A DNA stretch of 56,366 nucleotides from an uncultured bacterium (GCA_905215625.1 CAJMQQ010000012.1:1-56366); one strand, 5' to 3'; shown: positions 41,921 to 51,476, counted from the first letter of the stretch. The notes: generated by a model not told the origin, from the sequence alone. Translations and numbers: made by a program.

Positions 41921-42697
41921 ATGAATATGAAGACAGTACATTTAGTACTGTTTATGGGGCAGAGTAATATGGCTGGAAGAGGAGATGCCGAAGAAGCGCC
42001 GGGCGTTAGAGACGAGGCAGGCTATGAGTATCGGGCAGTCAGCGATACAGAATGTCTGCATCGAATAGAAGAACCATTTGGCGCTGCGGAAAATGATAGG
42101 ACCGGGGTATATGAACCGGGGATGAAGACGGGTTCTATGGTGTCTGCATTCGTGAATGCATATTATGAAGCGGTAAAAGTTCCGGTGGTCGGAGTATCCT
42201 GTTCAAAAGGCGGCTCTTCCATTGCAGAATGGATGCCTGGAAGTGCTTATTATCAGGATGCTGTCAGAAGAACAAAGAGATGCAGTAAGTGGCTTGAATC
42301 GAATGGCTATCAGATAGAACACCGCTGCATGGTGTGGTGTCAAGGGTGTACAGATGGTGATCTGGGTACACCGCCTGGGACTTATAAGCGCCATACAGGT
42401 CAATTTATAGAAAAATTTTTAGAAGAATGCCAGATGGAAGTGTGTTTTTTGATTCAGATAGGAAACAGAAAAAATGATAAAAATTTATATGTGCCGATTC
42501 AGAACGCGCAGACAGAACTGGCAGAGGAGCAGGAGAATATTGTAATGGTAAGCCGGCAGTTTAAAAATTTTGCTCAAAAAGGCCTGATGAAAGATGAATA
42601 CCATTATTGCCAGAAAGGATATAACCTGGTGGGGGAAGAGGCAGGAAGAAATGCAGGAATCTATGTGTTGAACGGCTCTTTTGCGTTACAAAAGTAA
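41921..42697 (+). CDS. SGNH/SASA-type carbohydrate acetyl esterase
   Basis: A 258-residue esterase with the G-Q-S-N-M-A-G block holding the nucleophile Ser15, a G-V-S-C-S-K-G-G-S-S oxyanion-type segment and the D-E-Y-H-Y C-terminal Asp/His pair (about 229-232). This is the SASA/CE6 family that removes acetyl groups from plant glycans or sialic acid. It ends the glycan operon. No signal peptide, so it acts on imported oligosaccharides. Confidence 0.85.
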   Translation: MNMKTVHLVLFMGQSNMAGRGDAEEAPGVRDEAGYEYRAVSDTECLHRIEEPFGAAENDRTGVYEPGMKTGSMVSAFVNAYYEAVKVPVVGVSCSKGGSSIAEWMPGSAYYQDAVRRTKRCSKWLESNGYQIEHRCMVWCQGCTDGDLGTPPGTYKRHTGQFIEKFLEECQMEVCFLIQIGNRKNDKNLYVPIQNAQTELAEEQENIVMVSRQFKNFAQKGLMKDEYHYCQKGYNLVGEEAGRNAGIYVLNGSFALQK

Positions 42698-42800
42698 GAA
42701 AATGTCCATTATCTATTGACAAATCCGACAAGATATAGCAAACTACAATAAGTGGTTTTTAAAACTATATAATACAGAGGGATAAGACGGAGGATTTGTT

Positions 42801-43637
42801 ATGGTAAGGATAGTGACAGACTCTTCTGTGCTGTATACAGAAGAAGAGGCAATAGAGGCAGGATTTGATGCAGTGCCCTTGTGCATCCACATAGGGGATT
42901 TGGAAGGCAGAGATCTGCAGATTGATATGGAAGATTTTTACAGGAGAATTGAAGCAGGGCAGATTCCCATGTCCTCCCAGCCGCCGGTTGGAGAAGTGGC
43001 AGATGTTTATGAAAAGTATCCGGATTCGGAGATTATTAATATTTCCATAGCAGACGGATTGTCTGGAACCTGGCAGGGGGCATGCTGTGCCAGAGACATG
43101 ACCGGGCATCCGGAGAAAATTACAGTATTTAACAGCAGGACGTTGTGCGGTCCTCACCGCTATATGGCAGAACAGGCTCAGAAGATGGCGGAGGATGGAA
43201 AAGGAACCGGGGAAATTCTGGAATGGCTTGAAAAAGCGGCAAAGAAGACGGAGTCATTTTTGATTCCCCAGGATTTTTCTTTTTTGAAACGGGGAGGCAG
43301 ACTGACTCCAATGGCAGCAGCCCTGGGGACGGTTCTCAGGTTAAAACCGGTCATGAAGCTGACAGAAGACGGAAGCCGCATTGACAAATTTTTTGTAAAA
43401 CGTACCATGTCATCGGCAGTGGACGGCATTATGGAACATATGAAAAAGGCGGGAGTTGGTTCCAGGCATATTTTATATATTGCCCATGCCAGAGCGCTGG
43501 AAGATGCAAAAAAAATCCAGGAAATGATGGAAAAGGCTTTTGAAGGATTGGAAATCCATATATTGGAGTTGAGTCCTGTATTTGTGGCCCAGGGAGGACC
43601 GAAATGTGTGGCTATCCAGTATATTGAGCGTTTTTAA
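42801..43637 (+). CDS. DegV family fatty-acid-binding protein
   Basis: A 278-residue DegV/FakB-like protein: N-terminal V-R-I-V-T-D-S-S (2-9), P-L-x-I-H-I-G-D (26-33), T-S-Q-P-P type loop (M-S-S-Q-P-P-V-G, 56-63), S-L/I-S-x-x-L-S-G-T segment and the C-terminal G-P-x-C-V-A. FakB proteins bind fatty acids for phosphorylation by FakA. No kinase gene is nearby. It starts a separate unit with a TATAAT some 40 bases upstream. Confidence 0.9.
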   Translation: MVRIVTDSSVLYTEEEAIEAGFDAVPLCIHIGDLEGRDLQIDMEDFYRRIEAGQIPMSSQPPVGEVADVYEKYPDSEIINISIADGLSGTWQGACCARDMTGHPEKITVFNSRTLCGPHRYMAEQAQKMAEDGKGTGEILEWLEKAAKKTESFLIPQDFSFLKRGGRLTPMAAALGTVLRLKPVMKLTEDGSRIDKFFVKRTMSSAVDGIMEHMKKAGVGSRHILYIAHARALEDAKKIQEMMEKAFEGLEIHILELSPVFVAQGGPKCVAIQYIERF

Positions 43638-43658
43638 CAGATATTTTTGAATTTTTCC

Positions 43659-43689
43659 TTGACCTTATGCTAACTATAAGCCTTATAAT
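43659..43689 (+). promoter_or_regulatory. MerR-type promoter with 19-bp spacer
   Basis: TTGACC (43659-43664) and TATAAT (43684-43689) are separated by 19 bases rather than 17, with the dyad CTTAT / ATAAG centred in the spacer. This elongated spacer is the hallmark of promoters twisted into activity by MerR proteins. The MerR gene starts 60 bases downstream, so autoregulation is likely. Confidence 0.75.
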
Positions 43690-43751
43690 ACGGCTGTAAG
43701 AAATAAAAAACAGCAGATTGAAGGGCTGAAGAGCAGTAAGGAGGATTTCTT

Positions 43752-44618
43752 ATGATGACAATCAAGGAAGCGGAGCGGATTACTGGGATTACCAGTCAGA
43801 ACATTCGCTATTATGAAAAACAGGGACTTTTAAATCCGGCCAGAAAGGCAGAAAATTCTTACAGAGAATACTCGGAGGAAGATATTCGGAGACTCCGTCA
43901 GATTAAACTGTTTCGCAAGCTGGGGATGCCGATAGGAGATATTAAGCGTCTTTTGGAAGGAACGGTATCTCTGGAGGATGCTATTGCGGCTCAGACCTGC
44001 AGGCTGCAGTCAGAAAAAGAAATGGTTTTGGCAGCTTTGAAGTTCTGCGGGAAGATTCAGGAAACCCAGCTTGCGGAAATGGATGAGGAACGATACCTGG
44101 AACAAATGAATGAAGAGGAGCAGAAGGGATCTGTGTTTGCCCGGTTTGCAGACGATTACCTTCGGGTAATGAAAGCCGAGATGGCCAGAGAATTTTCCTT
44201 TATGCCGGATTCCAGATGCGATACGCCTCGGGAATTTACAGAAGAACTGCTGAAATACGGAACAGAGAATGGCTGTCACATTGTGATGATAAAGGAAGGG
44301 ATGTCTCCCAGAATGATGATAGACGGAGTAGAGTATTATGCCTATCGCACCTCGTCCCGTTTTGGAATAGTGGTTCACTGCAAAATGGCCCATGAGGAAG
44401 ATTATATGCCGGAAGGAATGCCAGAAAGCAAATACCGGAAATACAGGGCAGTTTCGCTGGCTGTAATTCCGGTACTGATATTCCTGCTGCTTGGCTGCAT
44501 TATATTTGCAGGCAGATCCTCTGCTGCGGAAACGTGGCTGATGGTGCTCGTAGCAGGAGTAATGCTGATAGCAGATGTCTGCTTTGTTTATTATTGCTAT
44601 GGAAGAAACTTTCGATAA
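43752..44618 (+). CDS. MerR family regulator with C-terminal membrane segments
   Basis: A 288-residue protein: MerR HTH (1-70) with E-A-E-R-I-T-G-I-T, N-I-R-Y-Y-E-K-Q-G-L-L and R-L-R-Q-I-K-L-F-R-K-L, then a helical dimerisation arm, a middle domain (about 125-225) and two hydrophobic segments (about 236-257 and 262-283). A membrane-anchored MerR is unusual and suggests signal sensing at the membrane. The signal is unknown. Confidence 0.8.
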   Translation: MMTIKEAERITGITSQNIRYYEKQGLLNPARKAENSYREYSEEDIRRLRQIKLFRKLGMPIGDIKRLLEGTVSLEDAIAAQTCRLQSEKEMVLAALKFCGKIQETQLAEMDEERYLEQMNEEEQKGSVFARFADDYLRVMKAEMAREFSFMPDSRCDTPREFTEELLKYGTENGCHIVMIKEGMSPRMMIDGVEYYAYRTSSRFGIVVHCKMAHEEDYMPEGMPESKYRKYRAVSLAVIPVLIFLLLGCIIFAGRSSAAETWLMVLVAGVMLIADVCFVYYCYGRNFR

Positions 44619-44636
44619 TCAGGCGGGAGGGCTTTG

Positions 44637-45368
44637 TTAAATCCAGCCGCCGTCTAAGCCGATGACTTCTCCGGTCAGATAGGAGTTCTTATAACCCAGG
44701 TGGTAGACTAAGTCTGCCACTTCTTCGGCTTTTCCTAAGCGTCCTGCCGGAATTTCTTCTACCAGGGCGATAAATTCGGACTCCTCCATCCACTGATTCA
44801 TTTCCGTATCAATAGCGCCGCAGGCGACAGCGTTGACCTGGATGTTGCTGGGAGCCAGTTCTTTTGCCAAAGCTTTTGTGAAGGCGTTGATGGCTCCCTT
44901 GGTGGCGGAATAGGCCACTTCGCAGGATGCGCCTACATTTCCCCAGACAGAGGAAATGTTGATGATTTTCCCTTGCTTTTTTGCCACCATGGCAGGGATT
45001 GCCAGCTTGCAGCAGTTAAAGACAGAGTTTAGATTGGTATGGATTACCCGATCCCAGTCCTGAACCGACATGTCCTGCAGCAGTCCGATGTAGGAAACCC
45101 CTGCATTGTTGACTAACACATCTAAGGATCCGAATTGCTTGCGGATTAGTTCGAACAATTCTTGGCAGTTTTCCATGTTTCCCATGTCCCCTACATAGGC
45201 AAGACAGGATACCTGGTAAGATTCAATTTCTTTTTTTGCCTGCATCAGGCGTTCTTCATTGTGAATACAGCTAATTGCTACATTATAACCCTTTTTTGCA
45301 AATTTGACAGCAATGGCCTTTCCGATTCCACGGGAAGCGCCGGTAACTAATACAGTTTTTTGTGCCAT
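44637..45368 (-). CDS. Short-chain dehydrogenase/reductase (FabG-like)
   Basis: ATG 45368 has GAGGTG 6 nt upstream on the minus strand. The 243-residue protein is a classical SDR: T-G-A-S-R-G-I-G (9-16), N-N-A-G (87-90), catalytic Ser140, Tyr153 and Lys157 (Y-S-A-T-K). No fatty-acid synthesis genes flank it, so it is not clearly FabG. Divergent from the thioredoxin reductase gene. A minus-strand TATACT lies near 45390. Confidence 0.9.
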   Translation of the reverse strand: MAQKTVLVTGASRGIGKAIAVKFAKKGYNVAISCIHNEERLMQAKKEIESYQVSCLAYVGDMGNMENCQELFELIRKQFGSLDVLVNNAGVSYIGLLQDMSVQDWDRVIHTNLNSVFNCCKLAIPAMVAKKQGKIINISSVWGNVGASCEVAYSATKGAINAFTKALAKELAPSNIQVNAVACGAIDTEMNQWMEESEFIALVEEIPAGRLGKAEEVADLVYHLGYKNSYLTGEVIGLDGGWI

Positions 45369-45506
45369 AATCATCACCTCTTTAGAGAGAGTATAGCACA
45401 TTTTTATCCGCTTGTAACAGAATCGTAAGAAATTTTTTTGAGATATTGGGGAAAACTTGTGTTATACTGAATAAAAATGGCGATAATAGGGAAAGGAGTG
45501 CGTATA

Positions 45507-46421
45507 GTGCAGAAATATGATTTAGTAATTGTGGGTTCAGGGCCTGCCGGACTGGCAGCAGCAATCTATGCAGAGAGAGCCAGAATCAGTACCCTTGTAA
45601 TAGAAAAAGGAATGGTCAGCGGAGGACAGGTGCTGACTACCTATGAGGTAGACAATTATCCGGGGCTTCCTGGAGTAGGCGGATATGATTTGGGAACGAA
45701 GTTCCGTGAACACGCCGACAACTTAGGGGCCCAGTTTGCAGAAGATGAAGTAATCCGGATTGAAGATGAAGGAAAAGTGAAGCGGATTGTATGCGAACAT
45801 GAGACTTATGAGGCGAGAGCGGTGATTCTGGCAACTGGTGCCAGCCATAGAAAGCTTGCTGTACCAGGGGAAGAAGAGCTGGCTGGTATGGGCGTGTCTT
45901 ACTGCGCTACTTGTGACGGCGCATTTTTCCGTAAAAAAGTAACGGCAGTAATTGGAGGAGGAGACGTGGCTCTGGAAGATGCCATATTCCTTTCCAGAAT
46001 GTGCGAAAAAGTGTATCTGATTCACCGCAGAGATGAGTTCCGCGGCGCTAAGAGTATTCAGGAGCAGGTATTTTCCAGGGAAAATATCGAAGTTGTCTGG
46101 GACACTGTGGTCGATCGGATTGTAGGCGCGGATCGAGTAGAAGCTCTGGCTGTGAAGAATGTAAAGACTGGAGAGGAAAGAGAGATTCCGGTCAACGGCG
46201 TTTTTGTGGCAGTTGGAATTACTCCGGCCAGCCAGGCGTTTGAAGGACTGGTAGAAATGGATCATGGATACATTAAGGCGGGAGAGGACTGCTGTACATC
46301 CTGTCCAGGTATCTTTGCGGCAGGCGATGTACGGACCAAACCGCTGCGCCAGATTATTACTGCTGCAGCAGACGGGGCCAATGCGGTAACCAGCGTGGAA
46401 CGATATTTGATGGAAGGTTAG
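45507..46421 (+). CDS. trxB: Thioredoxin-disulfide reductase
   Basis: This reduces thioredoxin with NADPH via FAD and a Cys pair. I choose GTG 45507, with AAAGGAG 8 nt upstream, over ATG 45477; this gives 304 residues, the usual length. FAD-binding G-S-G-P-A-G-L-A (10-17), the redox C-A-T-C-D-G (Cys133, Cys136) and the NADPH motif G-G-G-D-V-A-L-E-D ... H-R-R-D-E-F-R are intact. Thioredoxin is not adjacent. A TATACT box is at about 45462. Confidence 0.9.
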   Translation: MQKYDLVIVGSGPAGLAAAIYAERARISTLVIEKGMVSGGQVLTTYEVDNYPGLPGVGGYDLGTKFREHADNLGAQFAEDEVIRIEDEGKVKRIVCEHETYEARAVILATGASHRKLAVPGEEELAGMGVSYCATCDGAFFRKKVTAVIGGGDVALEDAIFLSRMCEKVYLIHRRDEFRGAKSIQEQVFSRENIEVVWDTVVDRIVGADRVEALAVKNVKTGEEREIPVNGVFVAVGITPASQAFEGLVEMDHGYIKAGEDCCTSCPGIFAAGDVRTKPLRQIITAAADGANAVTSVERYLMEG

Positions 46422-46438
46422 GCGAAAGGAAAATACAC

Positions 46439-47797
46439 ATGAAAAACTGGAAAAAAGCAGTGTTAGTCTTTTCTTTTTGTCTTACTGGTGCCGGTGCAGT
46501 TCCGGCGTTTGCTTCTGTGAAAACAGATGCAGGACTTCTGGCGGCGCCCCAAGCGGTTGTCAGTGAAAAGAAGCCCCCGGTTGTGACTGCAACGGCTGGA
46601 GCTTATGAGAATGTGGCAGTTTCCCAGGTTACGGGATATGTGAACGTCCGCAGCGAGGCCAGTACAAAAGGCCAGATTGTGGGAAAGATTTATAACAACT
46701 GTGCGGCAACCATTCTGGAGACAGTGTCTGGGGAAGGCGGCGACTGGTACCGTATCCAGTCGGGGAATGTGACTGGATATATTAAGGCCCAGTATTTTGT
46801 AACTGGATCAGAGGCTGAAAAGCTGGCAAAAGAGGTAGGAGTGGAATATGCTACGATTAATACGGCGTCTCTCCGTCTGCGGGCAGAACCGAACCTGACC
46901 AGCGAAACCCTGACTCTTTTGAGCCAGGGCGCCCGTTATGAAGTGATGGGAGAAGAAAATAATTTTGCGAAACTGGCCATTGATACGGATCTGACCGGAT
47001 ATGTGTCTATGGATTATATCAAAACGACCGTAGAGTTTAAGCAGGCTGTTTCGTTGGAAGAAGAGGCGGCTCAGAAAGCAGAGGAAGAAAAGCGGAAGCA
47101 GGAGGCAGAGACTGCCATCAGCCAGTTGAATGCAGTGATAAGTGCGGAAGTCGGGAAAAGTCCGTCTTCCCAGCAGTCAGGGGGCAGTTCTTCTTCCAAG
47201 TCTGAAGCCAGCGGGGCTTCCACCGCTCCGGTTGGAGTTAATGGAACCATTGCGGCCAACCCGATGGGAAGCGAAAAAGACGCAGCGGCACAGGCTCCGG
47301 TTCTTCAAAACCAGGAAACTGCCAGTGCAACCGTTCCGGCAGGGCCTTCCGGTTCTGGAAGCAGCAATGCTGGCAATGTCCAGGCTCCTAGCGTGTCTTA
47401 TGGACCAGGGGGAAATGCCTCTGATAAGGTAGTATCTGCGACCAGAACGGCAGTAGTGGCATATGCAAAACAGTTTTTGGGAAATCCATACGTATATGGA
47501 GGAACCAGTCTGACCGACGGCGCAGACTGCTCTGGTTTTACCATGAGTGTGTACAAGCATTTTGGCATTGACATTGGCCGTACTTCCAGAGACCAGGCGG
47601 CAAAGGGACGAGAGATTTCCCAATCAGAGATGCAGCCAGGCGATTTGCTGTTTTATGCCAGCGGGGATTATATTAACCACGTGGCGATGTACATAGGGGG
47701 AGGACAGGTTATCCATTCCAGCACTCCGGCGACTGGTATTACCCTTGCGCCGGTTAATTACCGGACACCCTGCAAAGTAGTGACATTTTTAGATTGA
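46439..47797 (+). CDS. Secreted SH3-NlpC/P60 peptidoglycan hydrolase
   Basis: A 452-residue exported wall hydrolase: signal peptide (1-25), two bacterial SH3 domains (about 60-120 and 135-195), a coiled-coil (205-240), a Ser/Gly/Ala-rich linker (240-330) and a C-terminal NlpC/P60 domain with Cys364 in D-C-S-G-F, His414 in N-H-V-A-M-Y-I-G and His426 in V-I-H-S-S. It cuts gamma-D-Glu-diamino acid bonds in family members. A terminator follows. Confidence 0.95.
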   Translation: MKNWKKAVLVFSFCLTGAGAVPAFASVKTDAGLLAAPQAVVSEKKPPVVTATAGAYENVAVSQVTGYVNVRSEASTKGQIVGKIYNNCAATILETVSGEGGDWYRIQSGNVTGYIKAQYFVTGSEAEKLAKEVGVEYATINTASLRLRAEPNLTSETLTLLSQGARYEVMGEENNFAKLAIDTDLTGYVSMDYIKTTVEFKQAVSLEEEAAQKAEEEKRKQEAETAISQLNAVISAEVGKSPSSQQSGGSSSSKSEASGASTAPVGVNGTIAANPMGSEKDAAAQAPVLQNQETASATVPAGPSGSGSSNAGNVQAPSVSYGPGGNASDKVVSATRTAVVAYAKQFLGNPYVYGGTSLTDGADCSGFTMSVYKHFGIDIGRTSRDQAAKGREISQSEMQPGDLLFYASGDYINHVAMYIGGGQVIHSSTPATGITLAPVNYRTPCKVVTFLD

Positions 47798-47816
47798 GTA
47801 TAGAGATGATAAAAAG

Positions 47817-47848
47817 AACCCCAGACGGCGGATGCTTTCTGGGGTTTT
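47817..47848 (+). terminator. Intrinsic terminator after the NlpC/P60 gene
   Basis: AACCCCAGA pairs with TCTGGGGTT around a 12-base loop, followed by TTTT. It separates the hydrolase gene from the convergent methyltransferase. Confidence 0.85.
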
Positions 47849-47895
47849 GAAAATTCAGGCTGTAAAGCAGGAATCGAAATCTGGGCTGCCTGGAT

Positions 47896-48756
47896 TTAGG
47901 CTTCCCATCTTCCGGAGGCGCCACAGGGGAGAACCAGGCCATTTTTTACAACTGGAAGACCGACTTCTTCGGCTTTTACATTTCCGCCAAAAGAGGGGAC
48001 GATTTCCGTTCCAATCATATAAGAAAGAACGGAAGGTGCCAGTCCGGTAGTGTAAGAGTTGATTAAAAAGAACAGGGGTTTTTCGGATAAAAGCTGGGCG
48101 CAGAGCTTTACAAATGGGTGGATGGCTTCTTCGATTTTCCAGATTTCCCCTTTCGGACCTCTTCCGTAAGATGGCGGGTCCATGATAATGGCATCGTAAT
48201 GATTGCCTCTGCGAATTTCCCGTTCTACAAATTTTACACAGTCGTCGACAATCCAGCGGATAGGAGCATTTTCCAGCCCGCTGGATTTTGCGTTTTCTTT
48301 GGCCCATCCTACCATGCCTTTTGATGCGTCTACATGGGTAACGGCTGCTCCTGCCGCTGCCGCAGCTAAGGTGGCGCCGCCGGTGTAGGCGAACAGGTTC
48401 AATACCTTAATGGGGCGGCCTGCTTTCCGGATCTTGTCTCCGAACCAGTCCCAGTTGGCGGCCTGCTCCGGGAACAGTCCGGTGTGCTTAAAACTGAAGG
48501 GCTTTAAATTAAATCTCAGGCTCCCATAGGAGATGCACCACTGCTGGGGCAGGTCGAAGAATTCCCACTCGCCTCCGCCTTTGCTGCTGCGGTGATAATG
48601 GCCATTAGGCCGTTTCCAGCCCCGATCCTTTTTCGGGGTGTCCCAGATGACCTGGGGATCTGGACGGATTAAAAGATAGTCTCCCCACCGTTCTAATTTT
48701 TCACCTTTGGAACAATCAATTACCTGATAGTCTTTCCAATTATCTGCAATCCACAT
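47896..48756 (-). CDS. Class I SAM-dependent methyltransferase (RlmI/RlmK-like domain)
   Basis: ATG 48756 is preferred because of a GAAAGGA site 10 nt upstream; longer in-frame starts exist. The 286-residue protein has the SAM-binding V-L-N-L-F-A-Y-T-G-G (about 136-145), V-D-A-S-K-G near 160 and the D-P-P-S-Y-G-R-G-P catalytic-type motif near 205, as in the C-terminal domain of rRNA m5C methyltransferases. The PUA domain of RlmI is missing. Target unknown, probably RNA. Confidence 0.8.
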   Translation of the reverse strand: MWIADNWKDYQVIDCSKGEKLERWGDYLLIRPDPQVIWDTPKKDRGWKRPNGHYHRSSKGGGEWEFFDLPQQWCISYGSLRFNLKPFSFKHTGLFPEQAANWDWFGDKIRKAGRPIKVLNLFAYTGGATLAAAAAGAAVTHVDASKGMVGWAKENAKSSGLENAPIRWIVDDCVKFVEREIRRGNHYDAIIMDPPSYGRGPKGEIWKIEEAIHPFVKLCAQLLSEKPLFFLINSYTTGLAPSVLSYMIGTEIVPSFGGNVKAEEVGLPVVKNGLVLPCGASGRWEA

Positions 48757-49005
48757 AATGTAAATATCCTTTCTTAATCTCAATGCATGATACACTGATA
48801 CTACTGTTTCATTATTATACATAACCCCATTGGGAAACGTCAAGCAAATGCAGGTGGAACAGGAAAAACCCGTTGTTCGGAGAAGAATTGTAATAGAAAT
48901 GAAAGATTATAATGGTTGAATATTTAGAAAATTCTTGATACAATAAATGCAAATATGGCTGTGTACGAATATTTGGAGTGCGGAGTAAGAGAAGGAGTGG
49001 TTGGA

Positions 49006-50391
49006 TTGAGGACAGGCAGAGGACTTGCGATATTAGGATTGACAGCAGCGCTGGTGATTGGCGGTACAGCAACGGTATATGGCGCCGGCTGGCAGCAGAC
49101 ATCAAATGGCGCGTGGGAATATTATAGCGATTCTGGGAACAGAGAGACCAATGTATGGCGCAAGGGAGCAGATGGTCTGTGGCGCTATATTGATGGCAGC
49201 GGATATATGGCTACAAATAGATGGGTGGATGAGACCTATTATGTAGATGGAAATGGTATTATGGTTTCCGGAAACTGGAAACAGATGGAGTCAGCTTCTA
49301 GCTACCATGACGGTACGGTCTGGTATTATTTTAATACGGACGGTAAACGGGTGGAAGAAACATGGAAGAAGATTAATAATAAGTGGTACTATTTTGACGA
49401 AGACGGCGTGATGCTGACAGGCTGGCTGTTAGATGATATGTATTATACGGATTCTAATGGAACGATGGTTACTGGCTGGCAGAGGCTGACACCGCCGGAT
49501 GATGGGTATTACGATAACTACGAGGAATCACAGAATGCACCGGTAGATAACCAGAATGAAGATGGAAAATATTGGTATTATTTTGGTAATAATGGCAAAA
49601 AGGTAATTCCAGATGATATGAACGGTTCCGATTATCAGGAAAAGAAGATTAACGGCGCTTATTACTGCTTTGATGCCAATGGCCAGATGCAGACTGGCTG
49701 GTGCAACGTCAAAGGGGATTCTTCGATTGAGAGCTACAAGTATTACAATGAAAACGGACAGGCAGTAGTCAATACCTGGCTGTCTCTGGAAGCTCCGGAA
49801 GAATTCGACGAATATGGCGAAGTAGAGTGGTATTATTTTACCAGCAATGGTACTCCGAAAGTGGGACCGCCGGAAGGAGAAGCGACAGCCAAGGATCTGA
49901 CTCGGATTAAGGGACTGACCTTCCTGTTTAATGAAAAAGGTAATCCAATTTACGGACTTCATAAAGTTGCCGCCAATAATGATCCGGATAACTATACGGC
50001 ATATTTTTTCGGTACAGACAAGATGCGTTGCGCGATGCTGACCGGCAAACAGACCGTAGAGGAAGGAGATGGCTTTGAGTCAGAATACTTCTTCCTGGAT
50101 TCTGGAAAAGGCTATACAGGAGTGAGAGACGGAAAACTTTATTATATGGGAAAACTTCAGGTTGCAGACAGCGGCATTAAATATATGCCGATTACGCTGA
50201 CCACTGGGGGAACCACGAAGAATTATCTGGTTAACTCCACTGGGCGGACTGTAAAAAACACTACGGTTCGTGATGCGGAAGGAATCAAATATAAGACAGG
50301 AAGCAACGGTATCATCTTAAAAGTCAATGACGAAGATGTTGCTGGCGAGACCTTTAACAGTCCGGTAGAGCCTACCTGGTGGAACGAATAA
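49006..50391 (+). CDS. Secreted wall-binding protein with choline-binding-type repeats
   Basis: I choose TTG 49006 (AAGGAG 9 nt upstream): it yields a clean signal peptide (1-27, ending V-Y-G-A) whereas the longer frame from 48955 does not. The 461-residue product is made of about 20-residue repeats of the W-Y-Y-F-D-E-D-G-x-M-x-T-G-W type along much of its length, with insertions. No catalytic domain is seen. It probably binds wall teichoic-type polymer or is an adhesin. Repeats resemble those of the phage endolysin at 28746. Confidence 0.85.
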   Translation: MRTGRGLAILGLTAALVIGGTATVYGAGWQQTSNGAWEYYSDSGNRETNVWRKGADGLWRYIDGSGYMATNRWVDETYYVDGNGIMVSGNWKQMESASSYHDGTVWYYFNTDGKRVEETWKKINNKWYYFDEDGVMLTGWLLDDMYYTDSNGTMVTGWQRLTPPDDGYYDNYEESQNAPVDNQNEDGKYWYYFGNNGKKVIPDDMNGSDYQEKKINGAYYCFDANGQMQTGWCNVKGDSSIESYKYYNENGQAVVNTWLSLEAPEEFDEYGEVEWYYFTSNGTPKVGPPEGEATAKDLTRIKGLTFLFNEKGNPIYGLHKVAANNDPDNYTAYFFGTDKMRCAMLTGKQTVEEGDGFESEYFFLDSGKGYTGVRDGKLYYMGKLQVADSGIKYMPITLTTGGTTKNYLVNSTGRTVKNTTVRDAEGIKYKTGSNGIILKVNDEDVAGETFNSPVEPTWWNE

Positions 50392-50492
50392 AATGATAAA
50401 TATAGAATAAACGGATTATGAAACCGTCTAACCTGCTGATGCCTGGATGGGCAGAGGCAGGCGGGCGGTTTTTCTATGGGGAGTACGGAAAC

Positions 50493-51476
50493 ATGAATGA
50501 ACATAATATAAGAAAACAGGAAGCGGCTGGAGGAAATCTGGGGATTTTAAACTGGATAAAGCGGATACCAGGCGGTCTGCTTCTGGTTCCAATGATGATT
50601 ACAGCAGTAATCCATACCTTTTGTCCGGATCTCGTGAAAATCGGAGGGGCAACGGAACTGTTATTTACTAATACTTGTACCATGTATGTGGTGGGACTGA
50701 TGCTGTTCTTTTCCGGAACCCAGTGTATGCTGTCCCAGGTGAAAGAAATGGTAAAGATAGGAGGCCTACTGTGTGTTTTGAAAATCGGAATTATGGCAGT
50801 TGGATGCATCATGGTCCAGAAACTGTGCGGTTTGGATGGCTTTTGGGGAGTATCTCTTATCACCTTTGCAGCAGTCCTTGCCAGTACCAATCCGGGACTG
50901 TATATTGCCCTGACGTCAGATAATCCTACAGCGCTCAGCGTATTCAGTTTGTTGAATATTTTGGTAATGCCGGCAATTCCGGTTATGACTCTCAATCTGG
51001 CTTCCGGATACGCGATGGATTGGAATAGCGTTCTTTCTATATTAATACCATTTCTTATCGGGATGGTTCTGGGAAATCTGGATGATGAGATCCGGAAGAT
51101 GTTTTCCAATGGCAGTACGTTGATTCTGCCATTCCTGGGATTCTGTCTTGGAGGAAGTATTAATCTGGTAGCTGCCGTAAAGGCAGGACTGGGCGGTCTG
51201 CTTTGTGCGGTTCTCTTTTATGGCCTTACCTGGATTCCGCTGTATATTGCAGAAAAGAAGCTTTTGAAGCGGGACGGCCTGGTAGCGACTGCCATGAGCT
51301 CTATTGCCAGTTTTACGGCAACGGTTCCCCAGGTTGCGGCTGCTGCCAATCCGGTATTTGAACCATATGTTGAGACAGCAGTAGCCCAGATTGCCCTGGC
51401 ATCCCTGATTACCTGCCTGATTACTCCTGTACTGGTTAGAAAAGTTGTAGGAAAAACAGGAGAAAAGACTGCATAG
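50493..51476 (+). CDS. kdgT: 2-keto-3-deoxygluconate permease
   Basis: This imports 2-keto-3-deoxygluconate, a pectin breakdown product. ATG 50493, with GGGGAG 9 nt before it, gives 327 residues, the normal KdgT length. About ten membrane segments are present, with the opening I-P-G-G-L-L-L-V-P-M and the conserved G-x-S-L-I-T-F-A-A-V-x-A-S-T-N-P-G-L-Y motif. The GH28 gene downstream supports a pectin link, although a terminator lies between. Confidence 0.85.
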   Translation: MNEHNIRKQEAAGGNLGILNWIKRIPGGLLLVPMMITAVIHTFCPDLVKIGGATELLFTNTCTMYVVGLMLFFSGTQCMLSQVKEMVKIGGLLCVLKIGIMAVGCIMVQKLCGLDGFWGVSLITFAAVLASTNPGLYIALTSDNPTALSVFSLLNILVMPAIPVMTLNLASGYAMDWNSVLSILIPFLIGMVLGNLDDEIRKMFSNGSTLILPFLGFCLGGSINLVAAVKAGLGGLLCAVLFYGLTWIPLYIAEKKLLKRDGLVATAMSSIASFTATVPQVAAAANPVFEPYVETAVAQIALASLITCLITPVLVRKVVGKTGEKTA

